A DNA stretch of 64,000 nt from Beroe forskalii. Its lineage: Eukaryota > Ctenophora > Nuda > Beroida > Beroidae. The stretch covers positions 124,001 to 188,000 of the forward strand of contig WFMF01000331.1 in NCBI GenBank assembly GCA_011033025.1, given 5' to 3'. This document shows positions 1-13,300 of this stretch, in pieces; position 1 is the stretch's first letter; the number at the start of each line of letters is the position of its first letter. The translations under genes were made by a program, and so were the position numbers. The notes under the pieces were generated by a model. That model searched no databases and was not told the origin of the DNA. It saw only the letters and a list, made by a program, of their open reading frames with translations.

Positions 1-1360
1 TTTCACACCATTGCTCCTCATTTCGATCCTGCCACACACCTTACCTAGTAATCTAGATATTTTTTCCCTCCCCATTGACCTTTTTGTGAATACAAAAAGG
101 CAAATGAGAGGGTTAGCAGAGATCGTGTTTGGGAAGGTGAGAAATAGGATATTTGCATAGCAGGTCCAGATTTGCAATACAACTACTGTAATTTCTGGAA
201 AGTGCCCGGAAAGTCCGAGGGAGATATGTCCACAAATTTTGAGGGAGATGTCCACAAATTTGAGGGAGATGTCCTCATATTTGAGGGAGATTTCGTCAAC
301 AATGGTACCATCAAGCGGAGTCGCGTAGCAACCTTAATTGCGCGCGCAATTGCGCGCTTTCACTCCGCAAGATTAGGATGGATGTTAATATCGAGCAGTT
401 TTGTGCGCGGCGCTGCGGCTAAACATCATGCGTGGCGCGCTCAAGTTAAGCTTTAGTTAGCCGATCAACTTTTTAGCGAAAATTCAAGCGCCGAGTCAAC
501 ACTTTACCAATGTTTGAAATTCGAGCAATTTTGAACAATTTATGGTGGAAAAACAAATTACTGTATCATGAAATTGCGTATCATGAAATTGAATCATCAT
601 GATCAATGCTAGTTGCTCCAAGTTCAACCTCGAAAACCATGACAAACTACTTAACTACGGAGTTTCTGAAATAAATAACTTCGCGAAGTAATTCAATTGC
701 GTTGTTTAAAAGCTCATCAACGTGGATCGAAGCTGCCTACGTCCCACATGCATTATATAGAATTGCACGTTTCTATTAATATCTTATTCAAGCTCGGGGG
801 AGGGAAATTAAGCGCCCGCAGATGGGTAACGGGCGCAATTCTTGTTATTGAATTACTCCTGTATTATACATGAGCCATCTGTGCCAGCTCCCAGGGGAGC
901 TCTAACACTAGCCACACTCGATGACGTCATTATCAGGGGTTAGAGTGGGGAGTTGATGACGATTATATTGCCTATTTATGTTTGTGGCTGTTTTCTAGGA
1001 TTGGATATATATGTATATAAAAGCTTGAAATATATTGAATAAATTTAGAGTGGCTCGATGTATTGTTGTTGAGACAATACATTATATATTTCAAGGCTTT
1101 CTCTTTTGATCGTGTTTTCAAGAGCGAGTGCGATTTTATGACAAGCATTCAAACTCTTGGTATTTGACGAAAGCTTTTGTCATGAAAACAGCGCATGTCG
1201 GGTCTTATATTCGCTCTCATGGCCAACATATTGTTCAGTTTTCCTGTTTTTCTTTTACGAATCAATACGCGCTGTAAACCGAGTTTACTTTAGTAGTCCA
1301 CCTTTCACAATTTTGTTTCACGATTAAGTTTCACGATTTTAGTTAAAATAAGGTTCATAA
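1..1360. other. Upstream region of the ITPRID-like gene, no gene seen
   Basis: I see no convincing exon here. About positions 216-297 hold three to four tandem copies of a roughly 21-bp unit with the core GAGGGAGATGTCC. Positions 337-357 form a palindromic TGCGCGC/AATT stretch. A CRE-type palindrome TGACGTCA lies at 922-929 inside a short MITE-like segment. The promoter and 5' UTR of the downstream gene presumably lie in the right half, but no TATA box or other core element decides where. Confidence 0.5.
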
Positions 1361-4300
1361 ATGGGTGAGATAGATTTGAGGGAGGCTCTGTTCGCTAAAT
1401 TCGGAAGCCCCAAACCCACTCTATCTGAACTCATAGACCAGTCCAGCTTTGCTAAAGACTGCTGTCGGTTAGTTCATAGATTTTAAATGCAACAGAGGCA
1501 GTTTTGTGTGCGCGGCGTAAGTCTACAGGTGGAACTGTCGCCATGATATCTTTGAAAATCTGATTGTATTACCCCTGGGTTCTTCCCTTTGAAATTCTGC
1601 TGCAGGCAGAAAAGCTTTAAAAAAACTACCCCATTATCTCCTTGGAGCATTGTTCTTAAAGTTTATCTTGCTAGATGAGTATTATATATGCTTTCAAGTC
1701 AAATCCTTTCTTTTCAGTTTGCCGATGACTGCTACGGATGTTCTTTATAACCTCGGCTTCGCCTCAACGGACAACATCTCCTCAGTTCCCAAGCGATTCC
1801 TCGGACCAACAGCAGCTAACCTAGGTAACATCCTACTTCGTCATTCTACCGTAGAAAGTGCAATTTCCTATGTTAGCCTTTCTCTTGGCTCGGCGAAGTG
1901 AAACGATTAAGACCTCAATTCTTAAATCTGATCAGGTGGCCAATTTTCAGTGCCCGTTTCCCATTTTTAACCCCACGATATTGTGTCAGGTGATTGGAAT
2001 GGCCAGGTATTCTCTTACCCCATATTGTTTTACCCCGGAATGGCCAGGTGTCTGTTTCCCATTTGTAACCCCGTATATTGTGTCAGGTGATTGGAATGGC
2101 CAGGTATTCTCTTACCCCATATTGTTTTACCCCGGAATGGCCAGGTGTCTGTTTCCCATTTTTAACCCCCACGATATTGTGTCAGGTGATTGGAATGGCC
2201 AGGTATTCTCTTACCCCATATTGTTTTACCCCGGAATGGCCAGGTGTCTGTTTCCCATTTTTAACCCCCACGATATTGTGTCAGGTGATTGGAATGGCCA
2301 GGTATTCTCTTACCCCATATTGTTTTACCCCGGAATGGCCAGGTGTCTGTTTCCCATTTTTAACCCCCACGATATTGTGTCAGGTGATTGGAATGGCCAG
2401 GTGTTCTGGTCGGACCAGACAGCTCCCATCTCCAACTTTGACTACCTCTTCAACATGATGGACGATATACCGGCCATGGACGAGGAGATTATAGACCCGG
2501 ATAACAGCCATACTGACTCCTCCTTCAAATCAGGTTTAAGGGGGTGTTCTCAGCTGTTTCAATCTTTCTGATAATTTGTTTCTTTCAAATTGCATTCAAA
2601 CTAAAGCGTCTCTGTTCGTGCGTGCTTTTCTCCGACTGAAGAGTAAAGCTTTGTTCCCCTTCAGCCCTGAGTTTCAACACCAGCAAGGGAGAGTCATCCT
2701 GGAGCAGCTTTGACAGTGCCTCACAGAGTGTCTCAGGTAACAGTGGCCCAGTTCGAACTGCAGTTTGCGTGTCTTTTGTGCGCGCGGCGTACAGACATGT
2801 TATTTATGTGTCTATTCGCCGCGCCAACTAACGCCGTGCACACGAAAGACGAGCAAACTGTAGTTTGAACTGTCACCGTTAAAGGGGCAAAATATCATAA
2901 ATTTGACGGATATGCTAGTGACAATTTTTATTTGCAAATGAGAATTCCTATGTTTCATAATATTAACCTGGAGATTCCCACAAATAGCAGCCTTCTCCTT
3001 TCTTAAACCAAACAATCCGTCCTTCAGGAGGCGGAACCCCCGGTAACGGCCACCCTCCTTCCAACCCTAAACCCCCTCCCTCCAAAACCTCCTCCTCTTC
3101 CCACCGAGGTTCCTCCCGTCCTAAGATGATCAGATCACACTCCCTTCCTGATGTTCAGACCACCAGTGGGAACCAGGGCAAAGATAGCAGTAGTACAACT
3201 ACCACTAGTGATAAACCTTTCATTAACAAGGTCAGGGGTATTTCTTTGCCTCACGTAGTGGTAAGGGGTATTTCTTTGCATCTAATCTATGCCTTATTCG
3301 TTTGGCCTCCGTTTTCTCCTCGAGGCCTCTTTCTGGCATTGTTTCTGGCCTCTTTTTGCATTCCTTTTGGCTTGTTGTGATCTGGTGCACATATTATATT
3401 CTTAGAAGTAATGAGTACACCTGTTGTTGGTTTCAGATGAAGTTGAAAAGACACCGGTCTCAGCTGTGCCTCCAGCAGTCCTTTGACACCATCACAGAGG
3501 AGGAAGAGGACACCTTTAAAACCCCCGTCATGGCTAACGTGGAGAAACTCGAGACCATCGAGGTATGATGACAGGGGCAGTTTAACTGCAGTTTTGTTTG
3601 TGCGGCGTAAGTTTGTGCGGCGTACAGACATGATAATCGTATGTTTTGACGCCGCGCACACAAAACTGCAGTTCATACTGTCACCGTTACCGTCAAATAA
3701 ACCATGAAATGATGTGGTGAGTTTATAATACTTCCGACTTCTTAACAACCAGGAGTAGCAAGAGAATGACAGAATATCTGTCGAAGCATTGCGAAATCAT
3801 GTTTTTGGACGTGACATTTATTATTATTTTTGACATTATCCTTCCATATCTATCCAATCATAACAACCTAAACTATCACATGACAAAAACAAAACAGAGT
3901 TATAATGAACACTGTGAATACTGTACAGAAGTAATGAAATACGTTGACTACAACTGGGAAGAGAACTGCCTAAAAACAGCGCATCATATACTGTGTAAAT
4001 GCTCTTATTTCAGCAATAAAAGAAAAGAAATATTCAACAAATACCAATTTGATAGCATTGACGATCTGCAAAGTAGTCATCTAATCAACAAAATGATAAA
4101 ATTTTTCAACAACACCAATATTTTTGAAAGAAAGCCACAAATAACAAAAAGAAGCCTTTCCCCCAACAGAACACTATCTCACAAAACTAACAAACGTAGA
4201 AGCACACCTACACAAGGTAATAATAATAAAAGACGACGATACACCAGCTGATTCAAGAAAATAATGGAAGGAGAGCAGGAGGGTCCTGACATTTCGATAA

Positions 4301-7300
4301 TCACCACTCAAAATGAAATCCGTACCACTTTTTAAATACACTTATGTTACCGAAGGCAACCCAGCTCATGCCATCAAAACTTCACTTACCTTTATGACTT
4401 TTTGACTGACCCATGGCAATGTGGACAGAGAGAGTAAATCTATTTTTCTGTGCTTTGGACAGAGATATAGTTGACTCAAACTGTAGTGCAGCAGTAAAGG
4501 CGGCTTGTCTGGCCTAACACCCGGACCCCCATTGCTCAGTGAAGTTCACCAAGCCAATGTCACTGAAATGCTGTTCCCAATAAAGCCAGAGCACCCAGTG
4601 GGTACCAGTGGCAACTTGCCGTCGCTATAAGTGGTGTCCCGTGGCCCCAGTGCTGGCAGTGCCCTTAAGGGTACTGTCCCCCTTACTTCCGAGTTTGGGG
4701 AACCTACAATACAATACAATACAATACAATACAAATCCTTCCATATCTTTGTATCACTCTACCTTCCTCCCCAGGGATCCTTCAGTCAATCCATCGACTC
4801 TGTCTCCCCGCATCCCATCAAACCCTCCACACAATACTGCAACAGAACAGGGACGCTGGATGAGTCAAATAACGAGACTTCCGATGCTTCGGAGCAAACG
4901 GAAAATTCCAGAGCCAGCTTTTCAAGTGGTTAGTGTTCAAAAACATTGTTCAGAAAATTCCAGTTTTGTTAGAAATTTCTGTTAAAGAAAGTTTTCCTGG
5001 AATGTGGATATCTTGCTGATTTTCGAGAAGTTCAAAAAGTTAAAGGTAATACTTTAAAGGATATTGACTATAATAGTATAATATCAGAATATCTTACATG
5101 ATTTTTCCTGGGATAATGAACTGCAGTAAATAACTTATCGTCCGAAAAAGCGGAATATCTGAGCAAGAAACTTTTGGAGGATTGAAAAATCACAACAAAC
5201 TCTTTGTGTCAGAAAAGAAATCAGCGAAACTTAAAAGACAAAGTTGTGAAGAAGTATATCAGTGAGTTTTGCTTGTTACGCTCGATAATGTTTATAGTTG
5301 TGGCGTTTTAAGTTCAGTCACCCCAGCCCTGATCATGCCTGTAAATAGTTTTATTATGAGCAATTAAAAGTAAATCCGATAATTATTAAAGGATAGTTCA
5401 AGGAATGCACTAATTCAAGGAATGTCGAAGCATGATAACCTGATCATAATAAGATATGAATTCGATTGATTGAAAAAACGCCCGGTGGGTGCTGGCATGT
5501 GCCTCAATTAATAATGAAATAAGTACAGTATCAAATGAACAATCCCTCCACGAGGGCATTCCATCTGAGGGTACATTTTAAGGGTCCATCGGGCGACTGG
5601 CCATCGAGCCACGGTTTAATTTTCCCTTTTATAACAATATTTGCAGATTGGAGAATGAGTAGGGCTGTGTGGTTGTTGATTCGTTGACTCATGATTGTAC
5701 CAGTTTTGATTTGTGCTGTTTAAAGAAAGCTGCTGATAAAAGACTGTGCTCGACTGTTTTATGACAGTTATTTCATTTTATCAGCTGATTTTGGATTGCT
5801 CAAGTTGATGGCATGAGATCAGAAAACTCACGATCCTTTTTGGTGTTCCTGCTGTCAGTAGATCTTTATTTTCTGTGAATTGATCCGCTGATCATTGAAT
5901 AATGTTTGGCTGCTCTCATGCTTGTATTTTGATTGTGTTGCATGGTTCGAAGTTAATGTTGAATTCTTAAATTTAAAACCACCTTCAAAAATTAGAAGAT
6001 CCAGAAGTATAGTAAATCGAAAAACGAAAACAAATTCAATATTCAAAAGAACCGCGCAAGAAATATTTAGTCAAAGTATGAGTCATGAGTGTCAAAATGT
6101 AAAATTTATTAAAAATGTTGTGTTGAATTAATTTTTTGTTTTTCCCAAAAAAAATGAAACTATCGCTGGTTAATTTTTATACTTATCTGTTTCTTAGATA
6201 ATTCTTGTTTATTCCTGTTTAATTTCTGATACAACTGTTGTAATGTTGTATCATTGTTGTTTTATGGAGATTATGTAAGACTTATTTGTATCTATTATTT
6301 TGGAGATAATAATATGTTCTCATAATATGTTGCAGTTTTCATATTTGCTGTTAATTGTTACACCGTAAATTTGTTAACATTTCATTGAAATTCTACATCT
6401 TTTATTTCCATTTGAAATATTTGAAACTTTTCAATTTGGTGCAAGCTGCAGCCATGATGAGTATAGATATATTATGATATTTAGAGAAACTTTTTACAGA
6501 ATCGAAATACCTGCTATGCTTTTCGAATTATTAAAAAAGTCAAAGGGGTCAAGACTTTTGGCGCACCCTGTAGTTACGCAATAGTAAGAAATCGTTCATG
6601 TAGAAGTAATGAATTTCAGTACTCAATTCCACCCCCTCTGTAATCAACTACATTAACCTTGAAGCGCCCCCAGGCCTGGAACTTCAGAAGAGCAGCTGCT
6701 AAACGAGGTGACATGGGAGCAACTGAGGTCTAAGCTGGAGGAGGTGGAGAGGAGATCCATGAACATTGCTGACATGCCTCAGGTACTGCCTCACTTGAAG
6801 GTGAATATTATTTCTCGTGGTCGCAATTATAGGAGTCTTCTTCTTTCTCCTTTTCCTCTGAAAACCTTTAGAAATATCTGCACTCATTTTTGCTTTTTGT
6901 GCAAAAACAGAGTTTTACTTTTGGGATATGATCAATCTAACCACCATATTTGTCCGCTCCAGAAAGAAAAACGGAAGATATTTTCCCGAACCAGCGTGAG
7001 TCTTCCAGCCGTGATCAGCACAGAAAGGTAGGTAATAACACGAATATTTACGGAGACAGTTCGAACTGTGGTTTTGTGTGCGCGGCGTAAGTTTGCGCGG
7101 CGTAGGACCCCGTATTTGCCGTCCGTCGTACGCGGCACTCCTCCAATAGATTGAAAATTTGGACCATTTGAAAGTCCTATCAAATCTCGCATGCAATGCT
7201 CCAGCATGGGTAATCAAGGCATGATTAAATTTGAATGAGAGATTGATGATGAAATCCAATCAATTTTATTCGTAATGTTTCTCATTTTGTGCCTCAATTC

Positions 7301-10300
7301 TTATTTCAAATCTTATTTCAAATCTCTGAAGTAAGGCTAACCGACTCAGGATATCACAGCCTTTAAGACGGTGTGTCACGATGTTCAATGACATGAAGGA
7401 GGAGACGGAGACGGACACGAGTGAGAGTCACAGCGAGCACTCAGCTGTCATATCCAGATCCAGATTTGATGAAATCTCAAAACCTATTCTTGGTAAGGGC
7501 TCAGAATATTAGGATTTTATCCAGATCCAGATTTGATGAAATCTCAAAACCTATTCTTGGTAAGGGCTTAGAATTAGGATTTTTATCCAGATCCAGATTC
7601 GATGAAATCTCAAAACCTATCCTTGGTAAGGGCTTAGAATTAGGATTTTTATCCAGATCCAATTTGATGAAATCTCAAAACCTATTCTTGGTAAGGGCTC
7701 AGGATGTTAGGACACCATGATTTTGGTAGTAGAGCCACAGCGAAAATTCTGCTGTGATATAGTGGAACCATTTATGAAAGTAATCTTTTATTAGTGATGG
7801 GTTGCATTAGCCATGAAAGCTAGAAGACTTTAAATTGGATTTTTTAGTGATGGCTTACATTGGGCTAGAACTCTAGAAGACTTTAAATTGGATTGAGAAT
7901 GCTATTGGTCTATAATAGAACTTGCTTTCACATTAGGCGATTACAAGTGCTTCATTGCAGTCGTTCTTGGTGGTCTGTTGACCTCTAAGAACTGACTCTA
8001 AGAGGGCGACTCTTAGTCTTATGAATAAGATTGAAATTAAATGTGAGATGAAAAATACCTCGTGCTATACTCTTCATCTCTCTTTCTCATGAAATATCTC
8101 CATCTCATCTCAGAATAAGATTTCATGGTTGAACCTTCGTGTCATGGAGGTAAAGATCTGTGTATACTTTGATCTGATTTATTTTCTCAAATTTTCCTTT
8201 CGATTTCTAGTTCTCACTCCATTTTACAGTATCACGGTTTCCACAATTTGCAGATATATGTAAATTTTACCCCCAGGACGTCCTTCTTGGACCTTGTCCT
8301 CTGAGCCCCCTTTTCTCCTTTTTCCGTCACTTTTTTCTCCTCAGAATGTACGTTAGAGCAGACCACTTCGCATGAATCATCAGATAGTGGCAGCTGCAGA
8401 CTGGCACCAACAATCACAGTGGAGCAGTTTGGTCCCTCAGACGGCAGCAGGTTAAACGGTGGCGTGTCGAACTCCTAATAGTAAGGGGGGGTAATGCAAA
8501 CTTTGACAAATGCTTCACTTTTTCTGGAGTTCGCCAAAAAAGTGTCTGCCAAAGTTTGCTTTACCATCCCCTTGAGTAATACTTATCGTTATATGCGCAG
8601 GGTATAAATCAAACGGAATACTGAGTTAAATCGTTATTTTCGCTTAGTTCACACGCACCAGTTGCGACAATCAAGTGGCAATAATTTTTAATGGATATCA
8701 AGTTAATTGGAATGCTAACCACCCTAACCAGGTCTGCAAGTATGGATGAGATTGAGGAGCAGACACCAATGTGTACAGTGCAGGAGGGCTCTGTGAATTC
8801 TCTCTACACTCCCGCTGATAAAGGTACCGTGAGCTTAACTCTGACACGTCTTAACCCTGACACCAATTCATTCTGACAACACTTCACTCTGACACCAATA
8901 TACTCTGACATCACTTTACTTTGACGATATCACTTCACTCTGACACCACTTCCATCTGACACCACTTCACTCTGACACCAATCCACTCTGACACCAATTC
9001 ATTCTGACACCAATTCACTCTGACACCACTTCACCCTGACACCACTTCACCCTGACACCACTTAACCCTGACACCACTTCACCCTGACACCACCCTGATA
9101 CCACTCCACCCTGATACCACTTCACTCTGACACCGCCTTGACACCATTCCACTCAGTTACCATTTCACCCTGACACCACTCCACACTGTCTCCACTTCAC
9201 CTTGACACCACATCACTCTGACACTACTTCACTCCACTCTGACACCACTCCAATCTGATACCACTTCACTCTGACACCATTTCACCCTGACACCACTCTA
9301 TTCTGTCACCAAATCATCATGAGACCACTCTACTCTAGCTCTGACTCCACATCATTTCAGTGAGACCGACATCTCCCGCCCTTTCTAACGCAAGCGAAGC
9401 CACCATAATCCCAGAACTGGAAGAAATGGTAGAGCTAACAGAATCGAAAGTTGAGGTTTGGGAATAAGACATTCGTGACCTAGTTAATCATGTTTAATTC
9501 GTACCTAAAGGACATTCACTTTGCAACGTACTTTACCAATGATCGATCATTTCATAATTCATATTGTCTCGTAACGCCGTTTCGTTTTTTTTTTTGTTTT
9601 TTTTTTGTTTTTTTTAAATATTCCATCGATAACGATTAACGAAATACCATAATTTAAGTCCTATTAAGGGCCCTATTAGGTCCTATTAAGGGTCCTATTA
9701 GGTCCTATTAAGGGACCTATTAAAGGTCATATTAACTCCTTATAAACGCCTATATCAGAGTGAGATTGTGATGGCCAAAGTGATTGTACCCCGCCGGCAG
9801 CGCCTAGTCAAGATGAAGTCAGCCGTTCTCTTCAGTTCCCTCAATCACGCCAGCTTCAAATCACCCTTCTACATCGTCACTCCCAAACTCAGATTCCACA
9901 GGAAGGTAAACTTCGAATGCAAAAAAATTCTGATTATAATCAGGGGGCTGGCAAGCCCCCCGCGGCGGTTTGCGAGCCCGAGGGCCCGAAGGGCCCGAGG
10001 GCGAGCATTGGACGGCGGTCCTAACAGTGCGAGGGCCGAAGGCCCGAGCCAAGAGCCTGAGGACCCGAAGGGTCCGAGGGCGAGCATTGACGGCGGACCT
10101 AACAGTGCGAGGGCCGAAGGCCTGAGCGTGAGCCTGAGGACCCGAAGGGTCCGAGGGCGAGCATTGAACGGCGATCCTTACAGTAAACGAGCTTCCGGAC
10201 ATCGGAAGTGAGTTTTGTTAACTTTGCTTGCCAGCCCCCAACTATATGTTTTCATGGATTGGCCATATTTCACGTTATAATTTGAGTAAGTTCCCGTTGC

Positions 10301-13300
10301 CGAAATTGCACCAAAATTTGATCATCGCATGTTTAGAGGTCAAAGGTGCAACTGTCAAAATTTCAGATTGATTGGATTAAAAATGGCCTAGATATTACAA
10401 CTTGAATATTGCCAAAATCGAGGGTGTTCTTGTTAAATAGGGTTACGACCATATATATACACATATATGTACAGATATATAGAGGTATATACATATAGAG
10501 AGATGACGCTTTAGTGTAAGAAGTGTACCCTATTTAAACGGCGATATCTCGGGAACCGTAAAAGATAAAGAGCTCATCGACCCAGCGTTGGAAAGTAGAA
10601 AGATAGAACTTGCAGTTAGTGACCTTAAAAACTATTTTACGTCATGATTATGACGTCATAATGACGTCACGAAACTAAGAATTTCAAATGTCGATTTTCC
10701 CAAAAATAGGCGTTTTTTAACGCAATTTTTCGGTATGAAGCTTTCGAGATAGGAAAAAATGCTCCTCCTAGCGTAGAAAGGAAATTTAATTTACTTTTCA
10801 AAAATGTGGTCGAAAAGTTCTGGGCTCCCCGGCATCATTGAGATATATGCGATTGTTTGAAACACTTTGACACGAAAAAAATACCAAAAAATTGCAAAAC
10901 TTGTGAAGCTAGTGGAGAGAGAACGGACCACCCCAGAACTTCATCTTTGGATATGTTGTCGGTCATAGTCCCAATTGTGTTAATGAATGGGTCTCAGATA
11001 GTTCATCTAATTTTATGACGTAATTGTGACGTCATCAGTAATGCTAGGTAACGCGAATTTTTACGCGCGATTTGACGCCAAATTTAATATCTCGGCACAG
11101 AAAAAGGGTGATATTTTTCCCAAAACCAAAAAGGATTTGGTTGTGATGTCCGCGGCGGTTTTAAGGCGTTCTTTACTGTAAAACCCATGATATGAGAAAG
11201 AACGCGACGGTTAAAACTGCCGCAACGGCACTTTTTTGATGCATTTAAGTTACGTGAATGCTGTATATTTTATAAGTGACGTTGCAGCAGTTTTAACCGT
11301 CGCGTTCTTTCTCATATCATGGGTTTTACAGTAAAGAACGCCTTAAAACCGCCGCGGACATCACAACCAAATCCTTTTTGGTTTTGGGAAAATCTTTTTA
11401 ACGACAATCCAGATTGACTGATTACCATCAAGTACCATCAATATTATATTCGCAATATATTAGGTTTAGTTCTTGGGAGCCATCAGTTTCGTGTCCGACT
11501 GGAGTTATAGAAACCTAAATCAATATTTTTTTTTGTTTTTTGGTGTTTTTTAATAACATATTCCATCCCAGCGTTCCTCGTCGATGCCGCTGCTTTACAG
11601 ACCTACTCTGGTGAGGAGCAAGCTGAGACGCGCAGTCACTGACAGCCCTCACTCCCTCAGCAATATCATCGAGGTGATTACGGGGACAGTTCAAACTCAG
11701 TTCTGTGTATGCGGCGTAAAGACACATAAATGACATGTCTGACGCCGCGCACGCAAAAATGGGGGGGATGAAGCCCAAAAAAAACCAAGCCCCACCCTAC
11801 TTTTCCGATTCTTGGGCTAGGTTTTTTTTGGTTTTTTTAGGTTTTTTTTGGTTTTTTTTGGGTTACATTTTATTAATTTCTAGCACCTTTCCAAACGATT
11901 TTTAGGTTAAAATTCGATTGTTTTATGATGTCTACCATAAGAATGTAGATCCACAGGAGCTTGGTATGTAGCCTAAACGACCTATAATTGTGTAAGTTAC
12001 TGAATATAATTGAATATTTTCACTCATCTAATCGTTCTGATATTGGTCCTTAACTCCTTACACTGGAGTCTGGTGGGTACTTTTTCCAGGTCAGGTCTAA
12101 TCGAGCTTAGCCTAAGGGGTCATATTACTGTTCTAGAACCTAAATGTTTATCAAAAGCTGTTTGAACATGGTCCTTTTTATAGATTTATGAGCTTATCTG
12201 AGCTTCTTGTCAATTGTATTTTACGTACTTACTTAGGCTGATCCTCAGCTTTATTGCTCCTGCATATTGAGTCCTGGAAGACCTTTTTTGGACCTAACAT
12301 TCCTCCCTGCTGAACCAATGCCAATCATATCCTAACACTACCTGACTGAGTGACCCTAACCCCTGGGGATACTTTACAGAACCTTTTCTGGCTCTTAATT
12401 TTGAGCATATTACAACTAGAGGCATCCACCACATTCAGCCAGGCAAGATTCTTGCCTGGCTGAATGTGGTGGATGTCCTAGCTGCATGGCTCATTAAAGA
12501 CATGTAGGTTCTCTCCACTCCAGCATGGACATAAGTTGCATATTATATACCGCCAGCACACAGGAAATATTTCTTTTTGCTTTGGAGGGTAGGTGAATCA
12601 AGGGCGAAACTGCACTTGGCAAACCCTTACCAACCCCAGAGAAAATTTGACTGACCTTTTCCTGATACCTATTTGACATTTTACTTACCCCTAGCAAGAA
12701 GTTAAAACCTGATTGACCTTCTTGCCTCTTCTGACTGCAATAGTGGTCCCTTTATGACCATTGGCGACTTCCTGCTGACCCTTGGCTGTCCCTTAATAAC
12801 AACTGAATGAGTGATTATCTGATGTCTTGATTGTCCTCACTCAACTTCTTCCCTCAAAAGCCTTTTGATCCCATAGTAGCATAGTGACCCGTTGCTCAAC
12901 CTTGTCTAACTCCTGGCTCCTTCTGACCATTACCTTGATATTGGACAATCATAACTTCATAAGTGACTGTCTCCCTGGCGACCCTTGGCTATCCTTTGAA
13001 ATGGTGACTTTTCCAGTGCAAAACACCTTGTTGATCTCAGATGACACTAGTCTGAACTTTATCAGCCATGAGCAAACCAGTGAGCCCTAAGAAACCCCTG
13101 GTTCACTAGCACTTGGCAGTTTGCGGGGCCCCTATGTCCTTACTTCAGCACTGAGTGGCCTCCTGGCCTGGTGATTCAAGTCTGACCACTATTAACCCCC
13201 TGCTGATCATGCTGGCTGACCCTCGGCAACTCTTGAGCAGTGCTTTGCTGATAGTACACCAAAACAATGCCTTAATGTACTGATTGTGTCATATAAAACA

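Noticed and set aside
6674-6687. Earlier acceptor for exon 8 of the ITPRID-like gene (CCCCAG at 6673)
   Set aside because: In the required phase it meets a stop within ten codons; the acceptor at 6687 keeps the frame.
9768-10211. Open frames of 70-147 codons on both strands
   Set aside because: Only the first part is exon 14 of the ITPRID-like gene; the rest is a GC-rich tandem repeat that lacks stops because of composition.
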